DNA of 64,000 bases from a virus, in the IMG/VR virus record IMGVR_UViG_3300009149_000024, positions 1 to 64,000 of that record, one strand, 5' to 3'. The position numbers and the translations under genes were made by a program. Of this stretch, positions 1 to 8,486 are shown piece after piece. Position 1 is the first letter of the stretch; the number at the start of each line of letters is the position of its first letter. The notes beneath the pieces were generated by a model. That model worked only from the letters and a program-made list of their open reading frames with translations. It was not told the DNA's origin and did not search any database.

Positions 1-1230
1 AATGGTAGTAATATTGGGTACATAGGGTCAGGTCATCATTTATGGGTTTCTCCAAATAATATTGCAACTAGCTTAGGAATAAGAGCTCAAACAAGGCTGG
101 ACTTAGGTATACAAGCAAGTATTCATATGACAATTCTCAACACAGGCAACGTAGGAATAGGAACAACAAGTCCAGGATATAAACTAGATGTAAACGGAAT
201 AGGGTATTCTTCAGATTCATTCAGAGCTCCTATATTTTATGATTCTGACAACACTGGTTATTACGTAAATCCGGCTTACCTATCTAATTTCAACACTGTT
301 TTAGGTACGTCAATACAAGTACTGTCTAATAACCCTGTGTTAATATTACAAGACCCGAATGGGTCAGGGGCATCCCAAACAGGGTATATATCTTATGTAA
401 ATCTTAGTGGGGTAGAAACAGGCTAGGTAGGATTCGGATTAAATAGCAATACTGATTTTACTGTTAGAAATACGTTAGGAAGAGTTTTATTAAGCGGGAC
501 ATATTCAGAAGCAGTAGGTGATTTTAGAGCCCCCATATTTTATGATTCAAACAGTACTGGCTTTTATGTAGATCCAGCTAGTACAAGTGTTCTAAATAGA
601 CTTAGTATAAGTCTTAATGACGCAACTTATCAAAGTGGCATAGCTGTAACAAATACTAATACAGGAGCTCAAGCAATAGCAGGGCTTAGTATGACTTCAG
701 GTGCATATGGTGGCAGTATTAATATGTTTTCATCTGGTTATCTGGATATACTTAACCAGAATACTACAAATGGTGCTATACAATTTAGACCTAGAGCAAC
801 AGTATCTATGAATATAGACAATGTGTCTTCTACATCTAGAGTTACAATTGGCTCAAGTAATACAGCATCTCATCCACTAAGAATAACACAGCAAGTCAGC
901 AATGTCTCAATTTACGCAGACTATGACATTGTAGCATACTCAGATCAATCAGTAAAAGAAAATATAAGACCAATTGAAAATGTATTAGACAGAGTTAATA
1001 AATCAAGAGGTGTACTATATGATAGAATTGACAGTGGAGAAAAAAATAATATAGGATTTATAGCACAAGAATTAGAAGTAGAGTTTCCAGAGTTAGTAGT
1101 TACAAATGAAGATAACACTAAAGCTGTAAAATACCAAAACGCAGTAGCTGTATTATTCGAAGCAGTAAAAGAACAACAAAAACAAATTGAAGAATTAAAA
1201 GAATTAGTAAACAAATTAATAACCAAATAA
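1..1230 (+). CDS. Tail fibre with C-terminal S74 chaperone domain; 5'-partial, interrupted by one in-frame TAG
   Basis: Frame 1 is open from base 1, so the gene starts outside the window. It runs to TAA at 1228-1230 with a single internal TAG at 424-426; the same frame stays fibre-like on both sides. Visible parts are a GNVGIGTTSP motif near nt 148, two RAPIFYD...TG(Y/F)YV(N/D)P repeats (217-279 and 520-582), and a C-terminal intramolecular chaperone of the peptidase S74 type (from about nt 925). That domain has SDQSVKENI (Ser codon 940, Lys codon 955), GFIAQELEVEFPELV and a final coiled coil. S74 domains assist fibre trimerisation and then cleave themselves off. The protein should be a receptor-binding virion appendage. 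If TAG stops translation, the product lacks the chaperone; an internal start at 691 would give the chaperone part alone. The family call is secure; the effect of TAG is not. Confidence 0.85.
217..582 (+). repeat. Two copies of a RAPIFYD fibre repeat
   Basis: About 21 codons at 217-279 and 520-582 encode near-identical peptides of the form FRAPIFYDS..TG(Y/F)YV(N/D)P. Such repeats are common in phage tail-fibre shafts and suggest a modular beta-structured stalk. The in-frame TAG lies between the two copies. Confidence 0.75.
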
Positions 1231-1238
1231 CAAACAAA

Positions 1239-1583
1239 ATGGAATACACTTGGAAAATTACAAACATTAAAACAGCAGATACTGCAGATGTAGCAGATGC
1301 TATTGTTCAAACGTATTGGACTAAAACAGGAACAGATGAAAATGGAAATGAAGGTACGTTTACCGGAGCCACACCTTTTGCATTAGCCACTGTAAACCCT
1401 GATACATTTGTTCCTTTATCAAGTTTAACAGAGGAAACAGTATTATCATGGATTCAAGGTGTTGTTGTTAATGACTATGAAGAACATGTTAATGGTCAAA
1501 TTCAAAAACAAATTGATCTTAAAATTGTAAAAGAAGTTAAAATGCCTTGGGCACCTGAAGAAATTGTTGAACCTATAGTATAA
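1239..1583 (+). CDS. Small tail-associated protein, DUF7936-like
   Basis: A 114-residue protein starting MEYTWKITNIKT, with VVQTYWTKTGTDENGNEGTF, a GATPF motif, LTEETVLSWIQGVV and a C-terminal MPWAPEE. This pattern recalls a small protein found beside tail-fibre genes in many phages; its biochemical role is unknown. It lies 8 bases after the S74 fibre stop and is probably cotranscribed with it. A remote relative is encoded at 2053-2511. A virion or assembly role is inferred from position only. Confidence 0.6.
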   Translation: MEYTWKITNIKTADTADVADAIVQTYWTKTGTDENGNEGTFTGATPFALATVNPDTFVPLSSLTEETVLSWIQGVVVNDYEEHVNGQIQKQIDLKIVKEVKMPWAPEEIVEPIV

Positions 1584-1587
1584 TAAT

Positions 1588-2019
1588 ATGCCTTTACAAA
1601 CCACTGGTCAAATAAGATTTAATGATATAGCTGGAGAATTAGGTGTGTCCCCACCTTTTTCATTAAACAGCATGTCTGAGCAGGCGGGTTTTTCAACACC
1701 AGATGCTGTTAGTGAATTTTATGGTTATAGTGCTGGTACTGTTTTAACTGAATTTACGGTAACACCTTCTTCAAGTAAATTTTTTGAAAACTTATGCAAT
1801 CTACAAACTGCTGATCTTCTTTATCATAATGGAGTTGGCGGTATTCCTGCTATAGGTGATACCGTTTATAAGGATCCTGCTGGGACTATATTAGCAGGTT
1901 GGAAATATTATAAAGGTTTTAATGCTTTTGAAGGACCAGCATTTGCTGCTGGAAGAGTATTTAATGGTGTAATAACTCATATTCAGTATTGTTACAAAGC
2001 AAAATTTAAGTATAAGTAA
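1588..2019 (+). CDS. Small virion appendage protein (MPLQTTGQI family)
   Basis: 143 residues, starting MPLQTTGQIRFNDIAGELG. N-termini of this form (short Gly/Ser stretch, ISF/RFNDI, then ELG) are common in small neck or tail accessory proteins of tailed phages. The rest (residues about 50-143) is a beta-rich segment with GDTVYKDPAGT and no recognisable enzyme motif. It follows the previous gene by 4 bases, in the tail-accessory group. It may be a structural tip or decoration protein; the exact role is unknown. Confidence 0.55.
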   Translation: MPLQTTGQIRFNDIAGELGVSPPFSLNSMSEQAGFSTPDAVSEFYGYSAGTVLTEFTVTPSSSKFFENLCNLQTADLLYHNGVGGIPAIGDTVYKDPAGTILAGWKYYKGFNAFEGPAFAAGRVFNGVITHIQYCYKAKFKYK

Positions 2020-2052
2020 AATAATTACCAAAACTTTTTAGAAATCATAAAT

Positions 2053-2511
2053 ATGAAAAAATTAATTAATAAACCAATAGCAAAAAAAGAAACTGTTAAA
2101 AAAGTTGCAATTAAAAAACCTGTTAAAACAAAACCTATTGTTGAAAAAGTTAAAACAGTTAAAATTGTTAAACCTGTTTTTGTAGAAAAGCCAATTATTA
2201 AAATTAAATATAATTGGGATATTGAAAACATTGAGGTTAATAATCTTACTAATGTTATCAGTCAAATAACCTATGAATTTATTGGTACACTAGCTGATCA
2301 AAAATATTCACTAGCTGGCACAATTGTAATATCCATAGATCAAGGTTCTCTTAATAAAGTAGAAACAAGTGATTACAGAAGTCTATCAAAACAAGAGATT
2401 TTAGATTACATTATAAGTAAAGTTTCAGATAAACACTTGGAGTCAATGAAAGTTTTAATTGTTCAAAATCTAAGTGGAAGTAAAATAATTGATAAAACTT
2501 TCTGGAAATAA
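2053..2511 (+). CDS. Lys-rich N-terminal tail plus domain related to the 1239-1583 protein
   Basis: 152 residues. The first 50 are a Lys/Val/Pro-rich, highly basic low-complexity tail (repeated KK, VKK, KPV). Residues about 55-150 read YNWDIENIEV...ITYEFIGT...LAGTIVIS...LSKQEILDYIISKVSDKHLE, which lines up with WKITNIKT...VVQTYWTKTGT...EGTFTG...LTEETVLSWIQGVV in the gene at 1239-1583. I infer an ancient duplication. The basic tail could contact nucleic acid or acidic virion surfaces. No catalytic motif is seen and the function is unknown. Confidence 0.55.
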   Translation: MKKLINKPIAKKETVKKVAIKKPVKTKPIVEKVKTVKIVKPVFVEKPIIKIKYNWDIENIEVNNLTNVISQITYEFIGTLADQKYSLAGTIVISIDQGSLNKVETSDYRSLSKQEILDYIISKVSDKHLESMKVLIVQNLSGSKIIDKTFWK

Positions 2512-2530
2512 TAAATAAGTTATATATTTG
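2499..2530 (+). promoter_or_regulatory. Possible Bacteroidota-type promoter
   Basis: TTTC (2499-2502), 20 bases, then TATATTTG (2523-2530). This resembles the Bacteroidota primary-sigma pattern TTTG-N19/20-TAnnTTTG with one mismatch in the upstream box. It would drive the small gene at 2568 and perhaps genes beyond, although a strong hairpin follows at 2877-2922. Confidence 0.35.
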
Positions 2531-2567
2531 TGAAACAATTTTAAAATCAAATTAAAATCAAATTAAA

Positions 2568-2852
2568 ATGGCAAAAACAAAATTACCAAAAGAAGAAGCT
2601 GTTGAAGTAAAGAAACTTACAGCAGAAGAATTACAGGGTTTAGTTGAAACTCAACAAAAACTTAATAATATTACTTTAAATTTAGGTAATGCAGAACTAG
2701 CTAAATCAGCTATGTTAACTGAATATGCTAAAGTTAAAGAAGAATGGGATATAGTAGCAAAAACATTAGAAGACAAGTATGGTCAAGTTAATGTTAACTT
2801 AGCTGATGGTACAATTCAACCAATTGACCCTTCTGGAAATCCATTAGGATAA
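2568..2852 (+). CDS. Small coiled-coil protein of unknown function
   Basis: 94 residues. A Lys/Glu-rich N-terminus (MAKTKLPKEEAVEVKKL) is followed by a helical, coiled-coil-like stretch (about residues 15-70: ELQGLVETQQKLNNITLNLG...) and a short tail ending DPSGNPLG. No enzyme motif or membrane segment is seen. It has its own possible promoter upstream and a strong hairpin terminator directly downstream, so it may be a separate transcription unit. Small proteins of this kind occur in phage tail clusters, but I cannot name the family. Confidence 0.5.
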   Translation: MAKTKLPKEEAVEVKKLTAEELQGLVETQQKLNNITLNLGNAELAKSAMLTEYAKVKEEWDIVAKTLEDKYGQVNVNLADGTIQPIDPSGNPLG

Positions 2853-2876
2853 TTCCCTTATACATAAATATTTTAT

Positions 2877-2922
2877 AAAAAATTTTATAACTGAACTTTC
2901 TTGTTTGGTTATAAAATTTTTT
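2877..2922 (+). terminator. Rho-independent terminator, 15-bp perfect stem
   Basis: AAAAAATTTTATAAC (2877-2891) pairs perfectly with GTTATAAAATTTTTT (2908-2922) around a 16-base loop. The T-run at the 3' end and A-run at the 5' end allow action on both strands. It separates the small tail genes from the unit starting at 2981. Confidence 0.65.
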
Positions 2923-2941
2923 GTATATTATAATTGTATAG
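2919..2941 (+). promoter_or_regulatory. Candidate phage promoter motif, copy 1
   Basis: TTTTGTATATTATAA, one base (T), then TGTATAG. The same 23-base word with one change occurs at 47288-47310. Both lie in AT-rich gaps just upstream of a plus-strand cluster (here the gene at 2981). It overlaps the 3' arm of the terminator. A shorter form, TTTGTATATTA, is at 16644-16654. Promoter function is inferred from repetition and position. Confidence 0.45.
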
Positions 2942-2970
2942 ATTATAGTAAACTATTAGATTATAGTAAA
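2940..2970 (+). repeat. Tandem 13-base direct repeat upstream of 2981
   Basis: AGATTATAGTAAA occurs at 2940-2952 and again at 2958-2970, 18 bases start to start, directly before the ATG at 2981. The layout suits a regulatory site or part of the leader; function unknown. Confidence 0.5.
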
Positions 2971-2980
2971 AAAAATATTT

Positions 2981-5242
2981 ATGATACCAACAAATTCAAG
3001 CAATACAACAAACGGCTGTGATAGCATTTCATCCAACTGTGTCATTTGGCAAGGTCCAGATATCAATTGTATAAATCTTTGTAATGGAGATACAATTAGT
3101 GATGTAACAGCTAAGTTAGCTGAATTAGTATGTAACTTAATTACAGATGGTGTTCAAGCTAATCCAAACTTAACTGGTTTAGATTTATCATGTCTTAATA
3201 TACCAGGCACAGAACCTACTACATTAGTTCCGGTTTTACAGGAAATGATTAATGCAATATGTGCAGATAATACTAAGCTAGCAGAACCAAGTAGTGAATA
3301 TATTCAAGCTAATCTTCCTATAATGACATTACCTGCATGTTTGCAGTATAATGATGCATCAGGAAATCCAGTAACACAATTACGTTTAGATTTATTTACT
3401 ACTTTAATAGCAAATAAAGTTTGTGATATACTTACTGCAATAGTAACTATCAATACAACTCTGAGTAATTATAATACTAGAATATCAGTATTAGAAGCAT
3501 GTGTATTACCATGCACTGGAAAAGTAGCAGAAAATCAAATAGTTCCTACATGTATAATTAATGTTGGTCAATTAACAGATGTATCTGTTTTATTGCTTGC
3601 TTTAGAAGTAAGATTTTGTGCATTAGAAACAGCAGTAGGTTTACCAGCTGCAATTAATGCTGCTATTGGTCAAGCAACTATTTTAGGTACAACAACTACA
3701 TTGGCTGATCCTTCAGTATCATATGGTTCTATAACAGGGTGGAATAATAATCCTTCTACATTAGCTCAAAGTGTTCAGAACATATGGGTTGTTTTAGGTG
3801 ATTTATATAATTCTGTTTCAAGTATTCAAACTAACTGTTGTCCTACAGGTTGTGCTAGTGTAATTTTTGGTTATAATACAACTACAGTAATAAATAGTGA
3901 AGGTGTTATATCAGGACTTAATTTTAACTTTCAAAATACAACAGGAACAGGATCAGTTATTCCAGCAACATTTAATGATTGTGCTGGCAGTACAATTATT
4001 ACTATTAGAGATAGTAATAATGTTGCAGTTACAAGTACAGTTAGTGTTTCTTCTTTACAAAATTCTGCTAGCGGTGTTACTATATCTTTACCAGGTTTAA
4101 ATACTTATGGTGCATTAACTACTAGTGTAGCATTTTGTGTTACAGATGGTAGAGATACATGTAGTGACACAGTGGTTAAATCTGTTGCGGGAGTTATACC
4201 TTGTCCAATACCATCTATGAGCGCAATTACAACAACAGAGGCTACAGTTACATTTATAAATACATTAGGATTAACACCTGTGTATATTATAGATATACGT
4301 AATAATACAACAAATGCTCTAGTAGCAACGTACACACAAAATTCTCCAGGTATTGATGTAACTCATACTTTTACAGGATTATTGGCTGGTACTGAATATA
4401 AAACTATAGTGACTGTTCAAGTAGGTGGTCAAACACAAGTTTGTACAACCAACGTAGTAACATTTACAACACAAAGTGCAGCTGCTGCATGTAGTAATGG
4501 ATTAGATGTTGCATTTATAGTAGACTATACTGGTAGTATGGGTACAACTATTGATACAATTAAAGCGGGTATACCATCTACTATAAGCACAATACAAGCA
4601 GCATCTGGAACTAATGATTATAGATTGGCTTTAGTTTTGGCAGATGAAGGTTATGATAATACACCTACTTATCTTACTTCAAATGATTATGTGGCATTGC
4701 CAGCAGATCAAAAAGTTATAAATACAGGTGCAAGTAGATGGCAATATATTACTGCAGTAGAAAAATTTGCTACAAATAATGAGACATCATTTACAACACA
4801 ATTAAATAAAGTTTATAACGGTACAGATTCTGCTGGTGGACCTCCTCCTGTATATTGGCCATTAGGTGAAGGGGCTGGTGGACCAGAACCTACAGATATA
4901 GCAATTGGATTTGTTATAGAATCATTGCAGTTTGCTGGAGCATTTAGACCTAATGTTGCAAAATACTTATTAATTTATACAGATGTTTTACCTAGTGGAA
5001 ATGATGATAACTTTACAGATACAGATGTTACAAGATTAAACTCTTTAGCTCAAACTTGTTTATTAGAAGGTATTAAATGTTTTGTATTAGGTGCAGGAGT
5101 TGATGCTACTTATATACCAATTGGAGGAACAACAACATATCCTTGGAGAGTATTTGCAAATGCAACAAATGGCGCATGGGATGTATCTTATACAACAGCA
5201 ACAGTAAATTCATTAATCACTGATGGTTGTGCTCAACCTTAA
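2981..5242 (+). CDS. Virion protein with fibronectin III-like and von Willebrand A domains
   Basis: 753 residues. The N-terminal region is Cys-containing (NCVIWQGPDINCINLCNGD) and resembles the attachment end of phage appendage proteins. The middle is low-complexity beta-rich sequence. About residues 405-500 look like a fibronectin type III domain (TTEATVTF...GLLAGTEYKTIVTV). Residues about 508-750 are a von Willebrand A domain with a metal-dependent adhesion site: D515-Y-T517-G-S519, and a later YTDVLPSG that could supply the second Asp. Such folds bind proteins or glycans through a divalent ion, so adhesion to the host surface is a reasonable inference. The next gene also has an FN3-like end and a Cys-rich start, suggesting joint assembly. 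Confidence 0.75.
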   Translation: MIPTNSSNTTNGCDSISSNCVIWQGPDINCINLCNGDTISDVTAKLAELVCNLITDGVQANPNLTGLDLSCLNIPGTEPTTLVPVLQEMINAICADNTKLAEPSSEYIQANLPIMTLPACLQYNDASGNPVTQLRLDLFTTLIANKVCDILTAIVTINTTLSNYNTRISVLEACVLPCTGKVAENQIVPTCIINVGQLTDVSVLLLALEVRFCALETAVGLPAAINAAIGQATILGTTTTLADPSVSYGSITGWNNNPSTLAQSVQNIWVVLGDLYNSVSSIQTNCCPTGCASVIFGYNTTTVINSEGVISGLNFNFQNTTGTGSVIPATFNDCAGSTIITIRDSNNVAVTSTVSVSSLQNSASGVTISLPGLNTYGALTTSVAFCVTDGRDTCSDTVVKSVAGVIPCPIPSMSAITTTEATVTFINTLGLTPVYIIDIRNNTTNALVATYTQNSPGIDVTHTFTGLLAGTEYKTIVTVQVGGQTQVCTTNVVTFTTQSAAAACSNGLDVAFIVDYTGSMGTTIDTIKAGIPSTISTIQAASGTNDYRLALVLADEGYDNTPTYLTSNDYVALPADQKVINTGASRWQYITAVEKFATNNETSFTTQLNKVYNGTDSAGGPPPVYWPLGEGAGGPEPTDIAIGFVIESLQFAGAFRPNVAKYLLIYTDVLPSGNDDNFTDTDVTRLNSLAQTCLLEGIKCFVLGAGVDATYIPIGGTTTYPWRVFANATNGAWDVSYTTATVNSLITDGCAQP

Positions 5243-5259
5243 TAAAATAAAATAAAAAG

Positions 5260-5820
5260 ATGGCATGTAATTGTTCAAAATGTAGTAGTAAATGTGGTTG
5301 TGCTGATACAGCATTAACTAACCCATGTACATATACTGACTGTAGTGTTGGTAGTGAAAGATGTGATGATATACAATGTGCTGAATGTGTTAGCTATTGT
5401 GGTACTTCTTTTCAAATAGGAGATCCTGCATCATTAATTCAAATAAATAAAGGTGAAAGACTTGATTATATTATACAAAAATTTGCTATGATACTATCTA
5501 ATGGTTTAGGTACTTGTACTTCTAATGATGTGCAGCATGATCCATTTAATGTATATGCTGGTGTTATTACAAACAGTACAGCATCAGTATTATGGAATGG
5601 TACTTGGAGCGGAAGCACTGGAGTTAACATTTATTATAATACACAGATTGCTCCTGGTGCATGGATTTTAGCTAATCCAACACCTATAGTAACAACAATA
5701 TTTAATTATACAATAACAAACCTTTTAGCTAGTACAGCATATAAAGTAAAAGTGGTTGATGCTGGTAATTCAGGATCATGTGAACCAATAGAAATTTTAT
5801 TTTCTACACTAGCAGTATAA
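5260..5820 (+). CDS. Cys-rich N-terminus with FN3-like C-terminal domain; virion appendage
   Basis: 186 residues. The first 50 contain many Cys (MACNCSKCSSKCGCAD and later CDDIQCAECVSYCG), suggesting metal binding or disulfide cross-links. Residues about 100-186 are fibronectin III-like (NSTASVLWNGTWSGS..., TNLLASTAYKVKVVDAG). It follows the vWA-domain gene by 17 bases and is closed by a terminator. The pair probably forms a surface appendage; the exact location on the virion is unknown. Confidence 0.6.
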   Translation: MACNCSKCSSKCGCADTALTNPCTYTDCSVGSERCDDIQCAECVSYCGTSFQIGDPASLIQINKGERLDYIIQKFAMILSNGLGTCTSNDVQHDPFNVYAGVITNSTASVLWNGTWSGSTGVNIYYNTQIAPGAWILANPTPIVTTIFNYTITNLLASTAYKVKVVDAGNSGSCEPIEILFSTLAV

Positions 5821-5874
5821 GATTAAAAAAAACAACAAGAGTGATAGTTTGTTGGTTTTCTGTCACAGGAGTTG

Positions 5875-5908
5875 AAAGAGGCTGGGGTAACTCAGTCTCT
5901 TTTTTTTT
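5875..5908 (+). terminator. Rho-independent terminator
   Basis: AAAGAGGCTGG pairs with CTCAGTCTCTTT (two G-T wobbles) around a GTAA-type loop, followed by eight T (5901-5908). It ends the unit containing the vWA and FN3 genes. Confidence 0.7.
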
Positions 5909-5972
5909 AAATAAACCTCTAATATTATAAAAAATATTTTACATTTACATAATTAATTTTAAAAAAGATTCT

Positions 5973-7178
5973 ATGAGTTATTTAAAAAATAAAATACTTG
6001 AGTCATTAAAATGGAAAAAATCACCAGCTTATTGCGCGTCAAGATTAGGTATATCAGAAGAAGAATACATAAAAGTTAAAGGTCAAATTCTAAATAAATT
6101 TAAAAAAGTTAATACAAAACAGGATTCAAAGATAACAGAATCAGTAGATTTAGAAAAAGGTCAATCAACAATTTCAGGTTCTTTTACATATGAACCAAAA
6201 ACTGCAGAAGAGATAATTAAGCTTTTAAAAATTGATACAAAAGTTTGGAAGTTATCACAATATTGGAATAAACAAATGGGGGACCATTGGAGAGTTTCAG
6301 CTTTAATAACTAAAATTAAAGAAAATACTAAAGAGGATTTATTAGTTAATCTTTTAAACAACTGGAAACCAAAGGTTTACAAAATACCTACTACAAATAA
6401 ATTCTATAGTTCTGATAAAGAAGATGTATGTGGAATAATATCTTTACAAGACATACATTTTGGAAAACAAGGAAATGAAACTATTGATAAAGATTTTGAA
6501 GATACTATTAAAAACTTATTAGCTAAAGGTTCTGCCTCACACAATATTAAAGTATTATATTTTGTTGTTGGCGGAGACTTAATCAATATGGATACTTTTG
6601 CTGGTACAACAACAAGTGGAACACCTGTTGATAATTGTATGTCTGCAACAGATGCTTACATGCAAGCCTTTGATGCAATGCATTGGGCTATAGGTTATAT
6701 CAAACAATACTGTGAAAAACTTGTAGTTGTGTATGTACCCGGTAATCATGATAGATTATCCTCACACCATTTGGTACATGCTTTATCTAAATCTATTTAT
6801 AATGAAGGAGATATAGTATGGGATATAAAGTATGAAGAAAGAAAAGTACATGTATGGCATAATAACTTTAATGCATTTGAACACGGTGATAAAACCAGTA
6901 AGAACAATCCATTAATATATGCATCAGAATATCCAAAAGAATGGGGTGTTACTACAAATAGAACTTTGTATAAAGGTCATATTCATACTGATAGAAAAGT
7001 GGAATATATGACATCTAATGAGACAGCAGGATTTATAGAAAAGACACTTCCTAGTTTAGGAAAAACAGATTACTATCATTATAGTAATAAGTATGTTGGC
7101 AACAGAAGATCAGGAAAACTTGAACTACAGGATCCGCTTTTAGGGAATATATGTGAATTAACTCATCAATCAATATAA
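5973..7178 (+). CDS. Calcineurin-like metallophosphoesterase with N-terminal helix-turn-helix
   Basis: 401 residues. All metallophosphoesterase signatures are present and in order: D160-I-H162, GGD (D202), G257-N-H-D260, the H304-G-D region, and G335-H-I-H338. Residues 1-45 (LKWKKSPAYCASRLGISEEEY) look like a helix-turn-helix. The fold hydrolyses phosphomono- or diesters with two metal ions; relatives include DNA repair nucleases of the SbcD/Mre11 type and phosphatases. The location between appendage and connector genes suggests late expression. Substrate unknown; a nuclease role is plausible given the possible DNA-binding start. Flanked by terminators on both sides, so probably its own transcript. 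Confidence 0.85.
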   Translation: MSYLKNKILESLKWKKSPAYCASRLGISEEEYIKVKGQILNKFKKVNTKQDSKITESVDLEKGQSTISGSFTYEPKTAEEIIKLLKIDTKVWKLSQYWNKQMGDHWRVSALITKIKENTKEDLLVNLLNNWKPKVYKIPTTNKFYSSDKEDVCGIISLQDIHFGKQGNETIDKDFEDTIKNLLAKGSASHNIKVLYFVVGGDLINMDTFAGTTTSGTPVDNCMSATDAYMQAFDAMHWAIGYIKQYCEKLVVVYVPGNHDRLSSHHLVHALSKSIYNEGDIVWDIKYEERKVHVWHNNFNAFEHGDKTSKNNPLIYASEYPKEWGVTTNRTLYKGHIHTDRKVEYMTSNETAGFIEKTLPSLGKTDYYHYSNKYVGNRRSGKLELQDPLLGNICELTHQSI

Positions 7179-7215
7179 AGACACAACTTAAATTTCATTA
7201 AGTGGTCTTTTTTTT
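7177..7215 (+). terminator. Rho-independent terminator
   Basis: AAAGAC-ACA-ACTTAA pairs with TTAAGT-G-GTCTTT with a small internal loop, followed by eight T (7208-7215), right after the metallophosphoesterase stop. Confidence 0.65.
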
Positions 7216-7236
7216 GTAAATTATAAATATAACCAT

Positions 7237-7803
7237 ATGATTAACAATTTTAAAAAACCAGATTTAAAAGCACCAAGATACAGAGAAAAAAGATTGGGTA
7301 TATTAAATGAAGAAACAATAAAAGAATTTAAAGAAAAAAAACCTTTATATTCTAATATAGATAATGATAAATTAAAAAAAATAATAAAACTATATAATGT
7401 AAATTTATGGCAAGCAGTAATTAAAAATAGAGATGGTGTAGAATTACCTGATTCACTGGGGTACTTGTTTATTGGAACATGTCCTTCATCTAAAACGGTA
7501 AATACAAATTATGCATTGTCTCAACAGTATGGTAAGGTTTTACAAAATAAAAATTGGGAAACTGATGGTAACATAGGAAAAATATTTTATACTAACTGGT
7601 CAACAAAATATAGATTTAAAAATAGAGAGCTATGGGGATTTACAGCATGCAGAGAATTTAAAAGGGGAGTGGCTAAAACTTACCCTCAAGATTGGACCAA
7701 GTATGTTGTAATGAAAAATAAATATAGAGTAGCACATCTATATGATATGAATACAAAAGAAACCAAAAAAGAATTAGAGTCTTATAATGAATTTGAAACA
7801 TAA
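7237..7803 (+). CDS. Conserved structural-cluster protein of unknown function
   Basis: 188 residues, basic N-terminus (MINNFKKPDLKAPRYREKRLG), then a helical stretch and a core with NLWQAVIKNRDGVELPDSLGYLFIGTC, and an aromatic and basic second half (WSTKYRFKNRELWGFTACREFKRG). I recognise the pattern as typical of the crAss-like structural block but cannot assign a role. Six bases separate it from the next gene, which implies cotranscription with the connector genes. It could be a small connector or assembly factor. Confidence 0.6.
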   Translation: MINNFKKPDLKAPRYREKRLGILNEETIKEFKEKKPLYSNIDNDKLKKIIKLYNVNLWQAVIKNRDGVELPDSLGYLFIGTCPSSKTVNTNYALSQQYGKVLQNKNWETDGNIGKIFYTNWSTKYRFKNRELWGFTACREFKRGVAKTYPQDWTKYVVMKNKYRVAHLYDMNTKETKKELESYNEFET

Positions 7804-7808
7804 AAAAA

Positions 7809-8486
7809 ATGTCACAGATAATAATAGCAGAAGCAATATCAAGAATAAGAGGCCAGGTTAAAGCTGAGGTTCAAGATTCTTTTGTAACAGATAGATATAT
7901 CTACAGTTTAATAGAAAAGTATTCTCAAGTTTTAATGAGAAGACAAGATTCATTAAACAAACTAATGAAGTTTAACTCAGTATGGGCAACACTTCCATAC
8001 GTTGAAATGATTGATGTTGACAAAGTAGAAGCGGGTTGTTCTGGAATAACTAGTGGTTGTACCATTAAACGTTCAAAACTTAAGTTGCCATCAATGGTTG
8101 AAGGTTATTGGGGTCCACTGATTAGAACTATAAGTTCTATAGATGGTTCACAAGAACTTCAAGCTACATATCCTGGAGTATATACATCCATGACTAAAAC
8201 AACATCCTTTAAATATAATAGAGTAAAATATTTTTGGTGGTTAAATGGTTACATTTATTCACCTAATATTGAATGGGATGCTGTCAAAGTTGAAGGTGTA
8301 TTTAATGATGATATTACAAAGTGGAACTGTGATGAAAAAGATGATTGCACACCAAGATATAAACAACCAATATATGTACCTGAAGCAATGTTTGCTGAGA
8401 TTGAATCTCAAATCATAAATATTATGATGAACACAATGAAGATACCTAGTGAAGATTCTGATAATAAACAAAACATACATAGATAA
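7809..8486 (+). CDS. Putative connector ring / tail adaptor protein
   Basis: 225 residues. The N-terminal half is helical (AEAISRIRGQVKAEVQDSFVTDRYIYSLIEKYSQVL), resembling head-tail adaptors that stack helices under the portal. The C-terminal half is beta-rich (SPNIEWDAVKVEGVFND), ending with PEAMFAEIESQIINIMM. It lies two genes upstream of the muzzle gene, where crAss-like phages encode the ring proteins joining portal and tail. The stop overlaps the next start (TAATGG). The role is inferred from position and secondary-structure pattern. Confidence 0.6.
   Translation: MSQIIIAEAISRIRGQVKAEVQDSFVTDRYIYSLIEKYSQVLMRRQDSLNKLMKFNSVWATLPYVEMIDVDKVEAGCSGITSGCTIKRSKLKLPSMVEGYWGPLIRTISSIDGSQELQATYPGVYTSMTKTTSFKYNRVKYFWWLNGYIYSPNIEWDAVKVEGVFNDDITKWNCDEKDDCTPRYKQPIYVPEAMFAEIESQIINIMMNTMKIPSEDSDNKQNIHR

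Noticed and set aside
945-1310. Minus-strand 121-codon frame under the S74 domain
   Set aside because: Antisense shadow of the fibre: Cys/Phe/Ser-rich composition typical of the reverse of a Lys/Glu-rich gene.
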